A stretch of DNA of 64,000 nucleotides, taken from assembly GCA_028284325.1 (NCBI GenBank), contig JANQRX010000010.1, positions 248,001 to 312,000 on the forward strand. The letters run 5' to 3'. This stretch comes from Bauldia sp. Its GTDB lineage: Bacteria > Pseudomonadota > Alphaproteobacteria > Rhizobiales > Kaistiaceae. The first letter of the stretch is position 1. The number at the start of each line of letters is the position of its first letter. This document shows, piece after piece, positions 25,736 to 34,278 of this stretch. Under the pieces are notes generated by a model. The model did not search any database, was not told where the DNA came from, and saw only the letters and a list, made by a program, of their open reading frames with translations. A program made the position numbers and the translations under genes.

Positions 25736-26815
25736 ATGGCCGACCCGAGGTTTCCCGCGCTCGACCGCGATCTGATGGAGGCGCGCCTGGCGCCGCCCGA
25801 CGGACCGGTGCGCCTGCTCATCGACACCGACACTGCCAACGAGATCGACGACCAGTACGCGCTGGCGCTGGCGCTCCTGTCGCCCGACGCCATGACGGTC
25901 GAGGCGGTGACGGCCGAGCCGTTCTCCTTCGCCCACCATCAGAAGGATCTTCTGGCGGCCGAACGGGCGCTCGACGCCGGGACGGCGCTCGACGAGCATC
26001 TCGTCGGGTCGCTGCGCGGCTGGATCGGGCGACTCCACGCCGCCGGCCGTCGCGCCGCCGACCTGCGCTTCGTCGGTCCGGCCGAGGGCATGGAGATGAG
26101 CTATGCCGAGATCAGGACGGTCTACGACAAGCTCGGCATCGCGGCCGACGGCGAGGTCTTCCGGGGCGCCGACCGTTACATGCCCGATGCCGCGACGCCG
26201 ATCCGGTCGGAAGCCGTCGATTGCATCATCGATCTCGCCAAGAGCGGCGCCGCGCCCCTCTACATCGGTGCCATGGGCTGCGTCACCAACATCGCCTCGG
26301 CGATGCTCGTCGCGCCCGAGATCATCGAGAACATCGTCGTCATCTGGACCTCGGCCTATCCCTCGCACGCGCCTCACAGCAACCGCCCGTCTCTGAACCT
26401 GGTGCAGGACCTGCCGGCGTCGCGGCTGATGTTCGACAGCGGCGTGCCGCTGGTCTACCTGCCCGGCTACCATGTCGGCGCCCAGCTGACGATCTCGCTG
26501 CCGGACATGGAACGGTTCGTGAAGGGCAGGGGGGCGATCGGCGACTATCTCTTCCATCTCTACACCCACAATCCGCTGCACGAGATGTTCGCCATCGATG
26601 ATGCCGCCCGGCGCACCTGGGTGATCTGGGATCTGATCGTCATCGCCTGGCTGATCAACCCGGACTGGGTGTCGACCTACGTTACGGCGACGCCGATCCT
26701 CGACGACGACCTGCATTGGAAGCACGACCCGACCCGGCCGCCGATGCGGGAAGGCTTCGGCGTGCAGCGCGACGAAATCTTCCGCGACCTGTTCGACAAG
26801 ATCGGGCGACTGTAG
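25736..26815 (+). CDS. Inosine/uridine-preferring nucleoside hydrolase family protein
   Basis: 359 residues, slightly longer than typical family members (about 310-330). The calcium-binding Asp cluster is modified: DTDTANEIDDQYAL instead of DTDxxxDDxxA, with the extra residue keeping both Asp pairs. The LYIGAMGCVTNIA segment corresponds to the active-site strand, and the tail has a WVIWDLIVIAWL helix. It should cleave an N- or related glycosidic bond. Being in an operon with a thiolase-like enzyme is unusual, so its substrate may not be a normal nucleoside. Confidence 0.82.
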   Translation: MADPRFPALDRDLMEARLAPPDGPVRLLIDTDTANEIDDQYALALALLSPDAMTVEAVTAEPFSFAHHQKDLLAAERALDAGTALDEHLVGSLRGWIGRLHAAGRRAADLRFVGPAEGMEMSYAEIRTVYDKLGIAADGEVFRGADRYMPDAATPIRSEAVDCIIDLAKSGAAPLYIGAMGCVTNIASAMLVAPEIIENIVVIWTSAYPSHAPHSNRPSLNLVQDLPASRLMFDSGVPLVYLPGYHVGAQLTISLPDMERFVKGRGAIGDYLFHLYTHNPLHEMFAIDDAARRTWVIWDLIVIAWLINPDWVSTYVTATPILDDDLHWKHDPTRPPMREGFGVQRDEIFRDLFDKIGRL

Positions 26816-26821
26816 GAGTTG

Positions 26822-27763
26822 TCAGGCCGACCGGGCGTCGGGCGTCCTGTCGCTGATCGCCGCGATGAGCTCGCGCAGGCGCGCGGCGCCGACCGTGGCG
26901 AGCCACTCGCGCAGGCCGGCCTCGCCGTCACGGCCGAAGACGGCGATCCCGTCGGACCAGATGGCCCGGCCGCACATGAAGCCCGCGAAGTCGATCCCGG
27001 CCTCCCGCGCCAGATGGAGCGAATCCCGGAACCGGTCGAACGGGACACCGGCGCTCAGATAGACCAGTGGGATGTCGCCGGCGGCGGCCGCGGCGGCGCG
27101 AAACGCCTCGACGGCCTCGGCACGCGACATCACCGCGTCGCCGTAACCTTCCACGAAGGTCAGATCGACGGGGACCTCGACCTTGAGCACGCTGGCCCCG
27201 AACCGGGGATCGGCGAACGTCGCCGTGGCGCGCCGCACCAGCTCCGGCTTGCGCAAGGCGAACTCGATCGATCCGGGCTGGAGATGGCGGTCGTAGACCA
27301 GCGGCTCCATGAGGAACCGCAGCCCGTGCGCCGCGCACGCGGCCCCGATGTCCGCCACCCGCTGCTCCTTGCGCGCGTTCAGCTCCGGTGGGTCATCGGG
27401 CGCATAGAACATGAAGAACTTCAGCAAGTTAACGCCCATGCCCGGATAGTCGCCGATCTCGATGTGGGTCGGCAGGACGGTCATCCGGTCGGCATCGGTG
27501 ATGTGATAGACGTCGGCCTCGTAGGCCATCATCGCCGCGCATCCGTCGGGATAGTCCGCCAGCAGGTCGGGGCCGAACTCGGCATCGATCAGCACCGTGC
27601 TCGCGAGCGGCCCCAGCGTGGTCAGCACGCAGCGCTTGAAGGTCTTCAGGTCGTCGTCCCGGGCGTTGGCGCCGCGCGCCTCGCGAATGGTTGCCGCGAG
27701 GCCGCTGCCGGCGTCGACCGCGACGCCATGGATGGGACGTTCGATCGGGACCGGTTCGCTCAC
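26822..27763 (-). CDS. Class I aldolase, tagatose-1,6-bisphosphate aldolase-like (LacD)
   Basis: 313 residues from the GTG at 27763, which overlaps the DhaK stop (GTGA). The Schiff-base Lys is in VLKVEVPVD (Lys194), and LLKFFMFYAPDDPPELNARK matches the LacD/COG3684 family. LacD splits tagatose-1,6-bisphosphate into DHAP and glyceraldehyde-3-phosphate. Here it is the last gene of an operon with a DhaKL-type kinase and a sugar isomerase-like protein and no visible bisphosphate-forming kinase, so a ketose 1-phosphate may be its real substrate. Confidence 0.85.
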   Translation of the reverse strand: MSEPVPIERPIHGVAVDAGSGLAATIREARGANARDDDLKTFKRCVLTTLGPLASTVLIDAEFGPDLLADYPDGCAAMMAYEADVYHITDADRMTVLPTHIEIGDYPGMGVNLLKFFMFYAPDDPPELNARKEQRVADIGAACAAHGLRFLMEPLVYDRHLQPGSIEFALRKPELVRRATATFADPRFGASVLKVEVPVDLTFVEGYGDAVMSRAEAVEAFRAAAAAAGDIPLVYLSAGVPFDRFRDSLHLAREAGIDFAGFMCGRAIWSDGIAVFGRDGEAGLREWLATVGAARLRELIAAISDRTPDARSA

Positions 27764-28782
27764 CGCCCCGCGCCCGCCCCGTAAATCCGCGGGAAGTCTG
27801 GGCTCGCCTGCGGCGCTTCCCACAGGGCCAGCATGGACGGCGTCGCCGTCAGGAGCGAAATCGAGAAGCCCGCGGTCTCCTGGGTCGTCGACAGCGAACC
27901 GATCACCGGCGATGTCGTCGGCACGCCGCGCGCGTCCAGGATCGCGGCCACTTCGCGATAGACGGTCAAGAGTTCCATACGCGTCGTCCCGCCCGAACCG
28001 TTGATCAGCGCCACGGTCGGCGTACCGGCCTCGATCGGTCGGTCGGCCAGGAGTTCGTCCATCATGAAGCCGACGAGATCGCCGACCGGACCGATCTTCC
28101 GCCGGGCGACACCGGGCTCGCCGTGCACGCCCATGCCGATGAAGATCTCGTCGTCCGGCAGCGCGAACATGGGCTGGCCGGTGAGCGGCGACACACCGGG
28201 CGCGATGGCCGCACCCAGCGTTCGGGTGCGCGCGCGCACGTCCTCGCCGAGCGCGACCAGGTCGTCGAGGGCCATGCCGGTTTCGGCCGCAGCACCCAGG
28301 ATCTTGTAGATGAAGATCGTGCCGGCGGCGCCGCGCCGCTCCTCTTCCTCGCCCTTCGGCGCCGACGAGATGTCGTCGTACATGAGCAGCGGACGGACCT
28401 TCAGGCCCTCGTCCAGCGCATCCATGACCGCCGCCTGGCCGTTGATGACGTCGCCCTCGTGCCGCGAGATCAGGAGGACGGCGCCGGCCTCGCCGGTGAC
28501 CTCCCTGATCCCTTCGAGGATGAGATCGGCCGACGGCGCGGCAAACACGTCGCCGACCACATTGGCGTCGAGCAGCCCCTCGCCGACAAAGCCCATGGCG
28601 ATCGGCTCATGGCCCGACCCGTTGCCGATCACGAGAGCGACCTTCTCGTCACGCGGCTTCGGATGGCGCCGCCTGACGACGCGCGGGTGAGCGCCACGCA
28701 CCACGACCGGCGCATATGCCGCAACAAAGCCGTCGATCATGTCGTCGGCCATGCGATCGGCGGCGTTGAACAGCTTCTTCAT
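27760..28782 (-). CDS. DhaK-like dihydroxyacetone/ketose kinase subunit
   Basis: 340 residues from the ATG at 28782, ATGA overlap with dhaL. DhaK binds the ketose covalently as a hemiaminal to an active-site His: GMGVHGEPG (His220) matches E. coli His218, and GNGSGHEP (His58) matches the second conserved His. The protein is a little shorter than some homologues. No PTS-type DhaM gene is present, so ATP rather than PEP-derived phosphate is likely. Related pairs phosphorylate erythrulose or other ketoses, fitting the sugar context. Confidence 0.88.
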   Translation of the reverse strand: MKKLFNAADRMADDMIDGFVAAYAPVVVRGAHPRVVRRRHPKPRDEKVALVIGNGSGHEPIAMGFVGEGLLDANVVGDVFAAPSADLILEGIREVTGEAGAVLLISRHEGDVINGQAAVMDALDEGLKVRPLLMYDDISSAPKGEEEERRGAAGTIFIYKILGAAAETGMALDDLVALGEDVRARTRTLGAAIAPGVSPLTGQPMFALPDDEIFIGMGVHGEPGVARRKIGPVGDLVGFMMDELLADRPIEAGTPTVALINGSGGTTRMELLTVYREVAAILDARGVPTTSPVIGSLSTTQETAGFSISLLTATPSMLALWEAPQASPDFPRIYGAGAGR

Positions 28783-29321
28783 GCCGAGGTCCGCCACGTC
28801 GCGTATTCGTCCAGCATCTCCGCGACGGAGACGGCGCCGGCGTCGAGATGCCCCACGCCCTTGCCCTCCACGTAGCGCGCGCGTCCCCGCCTGGCGCTGA
28901 GCGCCTTCGTGCCGTCGGCGCCCTTGCGTGCCGCTGCTGCCGCGGCCGTGGCGGCGTTGGCCGGATCGGTGTTCGCGGCTTCGGCCGCCGGCACCAGGGC
29001 ATCGAGCATGGTCTTGTCGCCGACCTTCGCCTGACCGAGCTGCGTGATCTGGTCGGCCGCCTGGCCGAGTGCGGCGCCCAGTGGCATGGCGTCGGCCTCC
29101 ACCGTTTCCAAGGCGGCGATCAGCCGGCTGAACAGGGAACCCGACGCGCCGCCGGCCACCGTGCGGAAGAACCTGGCGCGTCCGGTTTCGGCGTCGGCCG
29201 CGGCCTTCAGGCCCTTCAGGATCGTCGAGCCGTGGTCACCGTCGCCGGTGGCGGCATCGAGCTCGTTGAGCGCCGATTCCAGCCCGCTGAAACGCGTCAC
29301 GAGGCGATCGAACAGACTCAT
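28779..29321 (-). CDS. DhaL-like kinase subunit (nucleotide-binding)
   Basis: 180 residues. The Asp triad that binds Mg-nucleotide is in ATGDGDHGST (residues 24-33), followed by GGASGSLF and GDKTMLDAL, both family marks. It is the ADP/ATP domain that transfers phosphate to the DhaK-bound ketose. Precedes dhaK with ATGA overlap, 25 bp after the ABC ATPase gene. Confidence 0.9.
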   Translation of the reverse strand: MSLFDRLVTRFSGLESALNELDAATGDGDHGSTILKGLKAAADAETGRARFFRTVAGGASGSLFSRLIAALETVEADAMPLGAALGQAADQITQLGQAKVGDKTMLDALVPAAEAANTDPANAATAAAAAARKGADGTKALSARRGRARYVEGKGVGHLDAGAVSVAEMLDEYATWRTSA

Positions 29322-29346
29322 GGGATTTTGCCGCTCATGCCGGCGC

Positions 29347-30390
29347 CTACTCCGCCGGCAGGATCCATAGTTTGTTCTCGGGGAACTGGAGGGTGATCCT
29401 GTCGCCCTGGCCGTAGCGCTTCATCACGTCGGCGTCCGCCACGACGTTCACCGTGTGGTCGTCCACGGTCACGCGCAGGCGGGCATGGGTGCCGACATAG
29501 ACCTGGGAGTCGATGGTGCCGGAGACGGTGTTGGTCTCGCCGTCCTCGGACAGGCGCACGTCCTCCGGGCGAATGGTCAGGATCCCGCCATCTGCCGGAC
29601 CATCGCGGGTCACGCTGAAGCGGCCGATGGTCGAGGTGAAGCCGTCGCCGTCCTGTGTTCCGGTGAAGAAGTTCACGCCGCCGAAGAAGGCGGCGATGCG
29701 ACGCGAGCTCGGCTGCTCGTAGAACGCCAGCGGCTTGTCGTATTGCTGGAGCCGGCCGTCGAAGATCAGCGCGATCTTGTCGGCCAGCACCACGGCCTCC
29801 TCCTGGTCGTGGGTCACGAACACGGTGGTGATCCCCATTTGCTGCTGGATGTCGCGGATCAGGTCGCGCATCTCGAAGCGCAGGTGGGCGTCGAGATTGC
29901 TGAGCGGCTCGTCGAGCAGCAGGATCTTGGGGCGCACGACCAGGGCGCGGGCGAGCGCGACGCGCTGCTGCTGGCCGCCGGAGAGTTCCTTCGGCCGCCT
30001 GTCCTCCATGCCGGGCAAGCGGACCAGCTCCAGCATCTCTGCCACCTGCCGATCGATCTCAGCCCGCTCCATGCGGCGCATCTTGAGGCCGTAACCGACG
30101 TTCTGCGCGATGCTCATATAGGGGAACAGGAGGTGGTTCTGGAACACCATCACCGCGCCCCGCCGTTCCGGCGGGATGGACAGGATGGAGCGCTCGTCGA
30201 ACAGGATGTCGCCGGTCGTCGGCTTCAACAGGCCGGCGATCATCTTCATCGTCGTCGTCTTGCCGCAGCCGGACGGTCCGAGCAGCGCGGTCAGGCTGCC
30301 GGACTCGATATCGAGGTCGAGGTCGTCGACCGCGGGCGCGGCCTGCGCGGCGTAGACCTTGCTGAGGCCGCGGATCGCAAGATGTGTCAT
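29347..30390 (-). CDS. ABC transporter ATP-binding protein (MalK/PotA type)
   Basis: 347 residues. Walker A GPSGCGKTT, signature LSGGQQQRVALARAL, Walker [14 protein letters not shown]-loop VFVTHDQEE, then a C-terminal TOBE/regulatory domain of about 110 residues. It energises the two permeases upstream in this operon. It follows the GH51 gene and precedes dhaL. Confidence 0.95.
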   Translation of the reverse strand: MTHLAIRGLSKVYAAQAAPAVDDLDLDIESGSLTALLGPSGCGKTTTMKMIAGLLKPTTGDILFDERSILSIPPERRGAVMVFQNHLLFPYMSIAQNVGYGLKMRRMERAEIDRQVAEMLELVRLPGMEDRRPKELSGGQQQRVALARALVVRPKILLLDEPLSNLDAHLRFEMRDLIRDIQQQMGITTVFVTHDQEEAVVLADKIALIFDGRLQQYDKPLAFYEQPSSRRIAAFFGGVNFFTGTQDGDGFTSTIGRFSVTRDGPADGGILTIRPEDVRLSEDGETNTVSGTIDSQVYVGTHARLRVTVDDHTVNVVADADVMKRYGQGDRITLQFPENKLWILPAE

Positions 30391-30420
30391 GGGCGGCCTC
30401 GCTGCGCCGGATGGTGGTGG

Positions 30421-32373
30421 TTACGCATCGTTCGTCTCAATCGGTAGGACGGCCATGGCCACGGTGTGGGGCGGAATCCGCAGCGGCCCGTCCGCCGGCA
30501 ACGGGTCCTCCTCGATGACGACGGCCTCGGGCGCGTCCTCGGTGTTGAGATCCTGCGGCCCGCCGCCGGTGACGCGGAGGAGCCTGCCACCGTCACCGCG
30601 GGTCACGCCGGTCACGTCGATGGTGCCGGCGCGGTCGGGGTCGCGATTAACCACCGACAGGTACAGCACGCCCTTGTCCGGGTCACAGGTCGCGGCGGCG
30701 TCGACCAGCGGTACGGCGTCATAGGCGGGCAGGGTGCCGGCCGCCGGTGTCGCGACCGTCGGGCCGTCGGCGGAGCAGGCGACCGCAACCGGTCCGCGGA
30801 ACCGCGTGAACAGTTCCAGCACCAGCGTCGTCGGCGTCTTCCACACCTGCGTGGGCGTAACCCGGTAGTTGCCCATCACGTTGATGAGATTGAAGCACGC
30901 CGACATGGTCACCCACGCCGCGCGCTGCAGGCAGCCGTTCATCAGCGCGCCGGTGTAGAGGGCGTCGGCGATGCCGTAGTCCTCGAAGAAATCCGGCGGC
31001 TTGCCGCCGACATAGGTGTTCCACTCGTCGAAGGCGATGGTCGGCGCGGGATCGGCATGGGCGCGCACGATCTCCCACGTGCGGTCGAGCATCGCGCAGA
31101 CCTCGTGGGCCGAGGCGACCTTGGGCCAGTACAGTTCGGACGCCGGTGGCGGCGTCGACCACTTTTCCGTCCGGATGGAATAGTAGTGGACGCTCAGTTC
31201 GCGGATGCGGTCGCCGGCTTGCCTGAGGACCAGCTCGTTCCAGCGGCCGTAGAGATCGTTGGGCACCCCGACGGCAATGAGGTCGAGCGTGTCGTCGACG
31301 GCGAGCATGGCGTCGGCGAAGGCGAGATAGCGATGGGCGTAGGTCTCGGCATCGCAGTGGCCGACCTGCCAGTTGCCGAACTGCTCGTTGCCGACGAACC
31401 ATGTCGTCACCGCGTGGGGTTCGGGGAAGCCGTTGGCCGCGCGCAGGCGCCCCATCTCGGTCTCCGGCCCGCTGTTGCAGTAGGCGATCCAGCGGGCGGC
31501 CTCGTCGGGTGTGCCCGTGCCCATGTTGTTGGTCAGGATCGGCTCGGTGCCGACATGGCGGCAGAGGGCGATGAACTCGTCCGTGCCGACATCGTTGGAC
31601 TCCCACAGCGACCACGCCGGGTCGAGGTAGCCGGGCCGCGTGTCGCGGTCGCCGATGCCGTGTTCCCAGTGATAGGCCGAGGCGAAGTTGCCGCCCGGCC
31701 AGCGCAGGAAGGTCGGTCCCCATTCGCGGAGCGCCTCGATGACGTCGGGGCGGAAGCCGTCGACGTTGTCGGCCGGCATGACCGAGACGCAGCCGACCCA
31801 GAGGTCGCCCTCGGCGCTGTGCGCGATCGAGAAGACAGCGTCATCGTCGGCCTGGCCGATCGTCAACTCGGTCCGGTAGGTCTGCCAGTCGGAAGAGACA
31901 TCCGCGATCCGCCAGACCTGATCGCCGAGCCGGACCTCGACCTCCTGGCCGATGCCCTTCAGCACCACCCGCACCTGATAGCTGCGGCCCGCATCGACGG
32001 TGAGGCCACCTTGTCGAATACCGTGGGGCTGTCCGTCGGCGCGCCGGATGGTGATCCGCTGCGACTGCGCGCCGGTATAGAAGGTCGTGTTGTCGTGGAC
32101 GAAGAGCACATGATCGTCGTCCGGCGCCAGCGCCTCCCACGGTGCGACCACGCCGAAGGAGGGGTGCTGGTGCGCCAGCCCTTCGCTCAGGCCCACATAG
32201 GCGTGATCGTGGCCGAGGAACTTGCGGTTGCGCAGCAGTTCCGCCCAGACGCCCTCGTAGATCGAGCGGCCGATATGCTCGAGATTGGCGCCATAGAGAT
32301 GGTCATGCACAGCCCCCAACTGGATGCCGGGATCGACGGCGATGCTCGCGGAGAAGACGCCTACCTCGCTCAT
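30421..32373 (-). CDS. Alpha-L-arabinofuranosidase-like GH51 protein, cytoplasmic
   Basis: 650 residues from the ATG at 32373 (ATGA overlap with the permease). No signal peptide, so it acts inside the cell on imported glycosides. The N-terminal and C-terminal beta-sandwich parts flank a TIM barrel with WPGGNFASAYHWEHGIG, the acid/base Glu in WFVGNEQFG (Glu330) and the nucleophile Glu in IAFDEWN (Glu450). GH51 enzymes remove terminal arabinofuranose; a few act on xylan or glucan. A frame reaching to 33219 overlaps the permease gene and is not real. Confidence 0.93.
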   Translation of the reverse strand: MSEVGVFSASIAVDPGIQLGAVHDHLYGANLEHIGRSIYEGVWAELLRNRKFLGHDHAYVGLSEGLAHQHPSFGVVAPWEALAPDDDHVLFVHDNTTFYTGAQSQRITIRRADGQPHGIRQGGLTVDAGRSYQVRVVLKGIGQEVEVRLGDQVWRIADVSSDWQTYRTELTIGQADDDAVFSIAHSAEGDLWVGCVSVMPADNVDGFRPDVIEALREWGPTFLRWPGGNFASAYHWEHGIGDRDTRPGYLDPAWSLWESNDVGTDEFIALCRHVGTEPILTNNMGTGTPDEAARWIAYCNSGPETEMGRLRAANGFPEPHAVTTWFVGNEQFGNWQVGHCDAETYAHRYLAFADAMLAVDDTLDLIAVGVPNDLYGRWNELVLRQAGDRIRELSVHYYSIRTEKWSTPPPASELYWPKVASAHEVCAMLDRTWEIVRAHADPAPTIAFDEWNTYVGGKPPDFFEDYGIADALYTGALMNGCLQRAAWVTMSACFNLINVMGNYRVTPTQVWKTPTTLVLELFTRFRGPVAVACSADGPTVATPAAGTLPAYDAVPLVDAAATCDPDKGVLYLSVVNRDPDRAGTIDVTGVTRGDGGRLLRVTGGGPQDLNTEDAPEAVVIEEDPLPADGPLRIPPHTVAMAVLPIETNDA

Positions 32374-33323
32374 ACCCGGCCGAAGCCTCCGACGGCGCTG
32401 GAGTCGCCCGACAGGTAGCGCGAGGCGACCAGCAGGATGAGGACCGCGGGCGCGATGAAGATCAGCGACAGCACCGCGATGACCGCGTTGTTGCCGCTGC
32501 CGGCGGCCGAGAACAGGAGCATCGGCAGCGTGATCACGCGCCCCTGGCCGATCAGGAACGTCAGGAGATACTGGCTCCACGACACCAGGAACGCGAACAG
32601 TCCGGCGACGAACAGGCCGGGCAGGATGGCCGGGAACGTGACATCGAAGAAGATGCGGATCGGCCCCGCACCGAGGCTGCGCGCCTGGGCCTCGAAGTCG
32701 GCGTTGTAGTTGGCGAACACGCCGCTCAGCGTGAGCACGACGTAGGGCATCACCGGGACGAGATGGACGATGGCGACGCCGACGACGCTGCCGGCGAGAT
32801 CGAGCGGAATGCCGGCATCCGCGAGCGCCAGGTCCCAGCGGATGAAGTTGATGTTGAGGCCGAGGCTGAACGCGATCGGCGGCACGATCGTCGGGGTGAT
32901 GATCATGAACTCGACGATGCGCTTGCCCCTGAACCGGTAGAGACCGAGCGCGCGTGCCGCCGGCAGGCCGATGAGGATCGAGATGCCCGTGACCACCGCG
33001 CCGATCGACAGGCTGAGCCACAGCGCGCTCACGGCGTCGGGAACCTCGAGCCACAGCGCAATGAAGTTGGCCAGCGTCCGTTCGCCCTCGGGCGGGATCA
33101 GATCCAGCCGCTCCCAGGCCTGCAGGCTCCACTCCTTGGGAATGAACTGCGGATAGAACCAGCGGAAGGCGAAGGCGTTGAAGAAGAAGGCGATCACCGG
33201 CAGCACGAGCATGAGGCACATGAAGGCGATCGTCAGATAGAAGATCACCTTGCGCACGGCGGCGCCGACATTGCCGTCGCGGGCGGACACGTTCGTTGAA
33301 GCAGTGGGGGCGGCGTCGGACAT
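32370..33323 (-). CDS. ABC transporter permease (second TM subunit)
   Basis: 317 residues, six membrane helices, with the EAA loop EAQARSLGAGPIRIFFDVTFPAILPG before the fifth helix. It is the PotC/MalG-like partner of the permease encoded 4 bp upstream. Long soluble N-terminus of about 25 residues. Overlaps the GH51 start by 4 nt. Confidence 0.93.
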   Translation of the reverse strand: MSDAAPTASTNVSARDGNVGAAVRKVIFYLTIAFMCLMLVLPVIAFFFNAFAFRWFYPQFIPKEWSLQAWERLDLIPPEGERTLANFIALWLEVPDAVSALWLSLSIGAVVTGISILIGLPAARALGLYRFRGKRIVEFMIITPTIVPPIAFSLGLNINFIRWDLALADAGIPLDLAGSVVGVAIVHLVPVMPYVVLTLSGVFANYNADFEAQARSLGAGPIRIFFDVTFPAILPGLFVAGLFAFLVSWSQYLLTFLIGQGRVITLPMLLFSAAGSGNNAVIAVLSLIFIAPAVLILLVASRYLSGDSSAVGGFGRV

Positions 33324-33327
33324 CGGA

Positions 33328-34203
33328 CTAGTCGCGCCGTATCGTGCGCGCGCTGACGTACATGTAGAGGAACACCAGCGCGAGCACGATCAGGGCAATG
33401 ATGATGCTCGACGCCATGCCTTCGGCTCGGGCGTTGAGATCGGGGTTGAGGAAGAAGTCCAGCGTCAGCACCGGCAGCATCTGCGGGTGCTGCACGCCAA
33501 GGATGCGCGGCACCTCGAACGAGCCGAAGGTGAAGGCGAAGACGATGATCGACGCCGACATGAGGCCGGGCATGATCAGCGGCAGCGTCACCGTGCGGAA
33601 CCGCTGCCAGCGGTTGGCGCCGAGGCTCTGCGCGACCGCCTCGTAGTCGTCGCCGAGCGACTGCAGGATCGCCATCACGATGATGCCGAAGAAGGCGGTC
33701 TCCTTCCACACATAGGCGAGAATGATGCCGATGCCGTAGCGGTCGCGGGTCAGGATCGGGAAGTCCCGCGGCCCGCTGATGAGACCGAGTTCGCCGGCGA
33801 ACCGCGCCAGCAGACCGCTTTGCGAGAACAGGAGCAGCATGCCGATGGCGATCACCAGATGGGGGATCGGCAGGTTGAGCTGGAAGAGGAAGACAGAGAG
33901 TTTTTTACCAAAGAAAGTGCGGCGGAGCAGCAGCGCCAGCCCGACGGCCAGCGCAGCCGACAGGAACGTGCTGGCGCCGGCGACCCACAGGGTCAGCAGC
34001 AGGCCGGACCAGAACTGGCCGGCCTCGCGCCCGGTGAACATCACCGAGATGTAGGCGTCGAGGGTGAGGGTGGTGTTGCCGATCTGTGGCTGGAAGCCGA
34101 GGCTCTGGACAAGGCCGAAGGCCAGGCTGCCGAAGAACAGGACCGTGATGACGAGCAGGGTCGGACCGAGCATCAACGGTATGCGCAGCCGTTCCCAGTC
34201 CAT
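33328..34203 (-). CDS. ABC transporter permease (first TM subunit)
   Basis: 291 residues, six membrane helices, EAA loop EAVAQSLGANRWQRFRTVTLPLIMPG (about residue 184-209). It resembles the PotB/YnjC-type permeases. Located after the binding-protein gene, separated from it by the GC hairpin at 34231-34258. Confidence 0.93.
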   Translation of the reverse strand: MDWERLRIPLMLGPTLLVITVLFFGSLAFGLVQSLGFQPQIGNTTLTLDAYISVMFTGREAGQFWSGLLLTLWVAGASTFLSAALAVGLALLLRRTFFGKKLSVFLFQLNLPIPHLVIAIGMLLLFSQSGLLARFAGELGLISGPRDFPILTRDRYGIGIILAYVWKETAFFGIIVMAILQSLGDDYEAVAQSLGANRWQRFRTVTLPLIMPGLMSASIIVFAFTFGSFEVPRILGVQHPQMLPVLTLDFFLNPDLNARAEGMASSIIIALIVLALVFLYMYVSARTIRRD

Positions 34204-34230
34204 GTCTTGTTTCCCCGTCGGCTAGGTTGA

Positions 34231-34258
34231 CCCGGCCGCGCGCGTCGGCGCGGCCGGG
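34231..34258 (-). promoter_or_regulatory. Intra-operon GC hairpin after the YnjB-like binding-protein gene
   Basis: An 11-bp perfect stem (CCCGGCCGCGC at 34231-34241 with its complement at 34248-34258) and a 6-nt loop, 20 nt past the binding-protein stop. No T-run follows on the coding strand, so it looks like an mRNA 3' stabiliser or partial terminator that keeps binding-protein mRNA above permease mRNA. Confidence 0.65.
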
Positions 34259-34278
34259 CCGTTTGTCGTGTGGCCGGG

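Noticed and set aside
30466-32418. 650-codon plus-strand frame
   Set aside because: It is the antisense shadow of the GH51 and permease genes; residue use is Arg/Asp/Val-rich without domains, as expected of shadow frames in high-GC DNA.
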